DNA of 5,895 nucleotides from Candidatus Borrarchaeota archaeon (lineage in GTDB: Archaea > Asgardarchaeota > Sifarchaeia > Borrarchaeales > Borrarchaeaceae): the NCBI GenBank assembly GCA_016840645.1, contig JAEORY010000272.1:1-5895 (forward strand). The letters are read 5' to 3'. This document shows, piece by piece, positions 5,745 to 5,895 of this stretch. The notes below the pieces were generated by a model. That model was not told the DNA's origin, made no database searches, and worked only from the letters and a program-made list of their open reading frames with translations. The translations under genes and the position numbers were made by a program. Position 1 is the stretch's first letter, and each line of letters begins with the position of its first letter.

Positions 5745-5895
5745 GTTTTCAACCTCGCAATTTCTACGTCTGGTTCCTCATTACCTAAGTGCTCAGGAAT
5801 GATTTCTTCAGTACTTAAGTACTGAAGAACACTATTACCTTCCCGGATAAATTTCGAATCCTTTTTTCAAGTTTCTTTTAGTTTGTTATATCCAT
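5741..5895 (-). CDS. 3' end of an unidentified gene, with an in-frame TGA
   Basis: The gene enters from the right edge and ends at TGA 5743-5741, overlapping the Cas7-like start by four bases. About 41 codons after 5867 give a hydrophilic acidic tail, including NSVLQYLSTEE and IIPEHLGNEEPDVEIARLKT, that looks coding. The same frame is interrupted by TGA at 5867-5869, with only GYNKLKET before it, and there is no ATG, GTG or plausible TTG start after it. So this is a single gene with a nonsense or frameshift mutation, a sequence error next to the A-run (5861-5866 as T on +), or a short gene with an unusual start. The function cannot be read; by position it belongs to the same RAMP operon. Confidence 0.5.
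5752..5756 (-). promoter_or_regulatory. Ribosome binding site of the Cas7-like gene
   Basis: GAGGT on the - strand lies seven bases before ATG 5744-5742, inside the 3' end of the upstream gene. With the ATGA overlap at 5741-5744 it fixes this start over later ones. Confidence 0.6.
5804..5829. repeat. Perfect 26-base palindrome
   Basis: Two 13-base arms, TTCTTCAGTACTT and its exact reverse complement, meet with no spacer at 5816/5817. It lies inside the coding tail of the upstream gene, 60 bases before the Cas7-like start. It could be a dimeric protein binding site, or an RNA fold affecting coupled translation of the next gene. Confidence 0.85.

Noticed and set aside
5804..5869. TGA plus palindrome as a selenocysteine or read-through signal
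   Set aside because: The hairpin starts 37 bases after the TGA, too far for a bacterial-type element, and archaeal elements lie in untranslated regions. The residue would be near the C-terminus with no redox motif.

Overview
The window looks archaeal, most likely from a methanogen-related or similar euryarchaeal lineage, although nothing here is a taxonomic marker. The reasons are an AT-rich archaeal-type TATA element (TTTAAATA) about 60 bases upstream of a transposon gene, GGAGGT-type ribosome binding sites, tightly overlapping genes, oligo-T tracts in place of hairpin terminators, and RAMP-fold proteins of the kind found in archaeal CRISPR-type systems. The lineage call is an inference.

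The left part (1-3763, + strand) is a two-gene ABC exporter: a nucleotide-binding subunit (12-788) and a long ABC-2-type permease (2111-3763). An IS200/IS605-type element that carries only tnpB (about 785-2082, - strand) separates them. The tnpB gene is broken by two single-base frameshifts. RuvC-like and zinc-ribbon motifs, the right-end hairpin and the terminal TTCAC are all still visible. The element sits exactly at the ATPase stop codon. Because its end and its target flank share the same bases, the TGA stop is regenerated, so the ATPase protein appears unchanged while the transcript between the two transporter genes is interrupted.

The middle (3764-4072) is a convergent intergenic region. 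It holds oligo-T tracts and a weak - strand reading frame with a surprisingly good ribosome binding site.

The right part (4073-5895, - strand) is an operon of at least three genes read right to left. First is the 3' end of a gene entering from the right edge, which carries an in-frame TGA and a perfect 26-base palindrome. Next is a Cas7-like RAMP protein (4956-5744), coupled to the first gene by an ATGA overlap. Last is a protein that joins a RAMP-type glycine-rich loop to an HD-like helical region (4073-4882). No Cas10, Cas3, Cas1/Cas2 or CRISPR array lies in the window, so the subtype cannot be named. It may be the tail of a known type III or type IV-like locus, or a less described RAMP/HD system.

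Three possible reading-frame breaks (about 1140, about 1677 and 4872-4877) lie at short homopolymers, and the TGA at 5867-5869 is next to another. Both real decay and assembly error must be considered.
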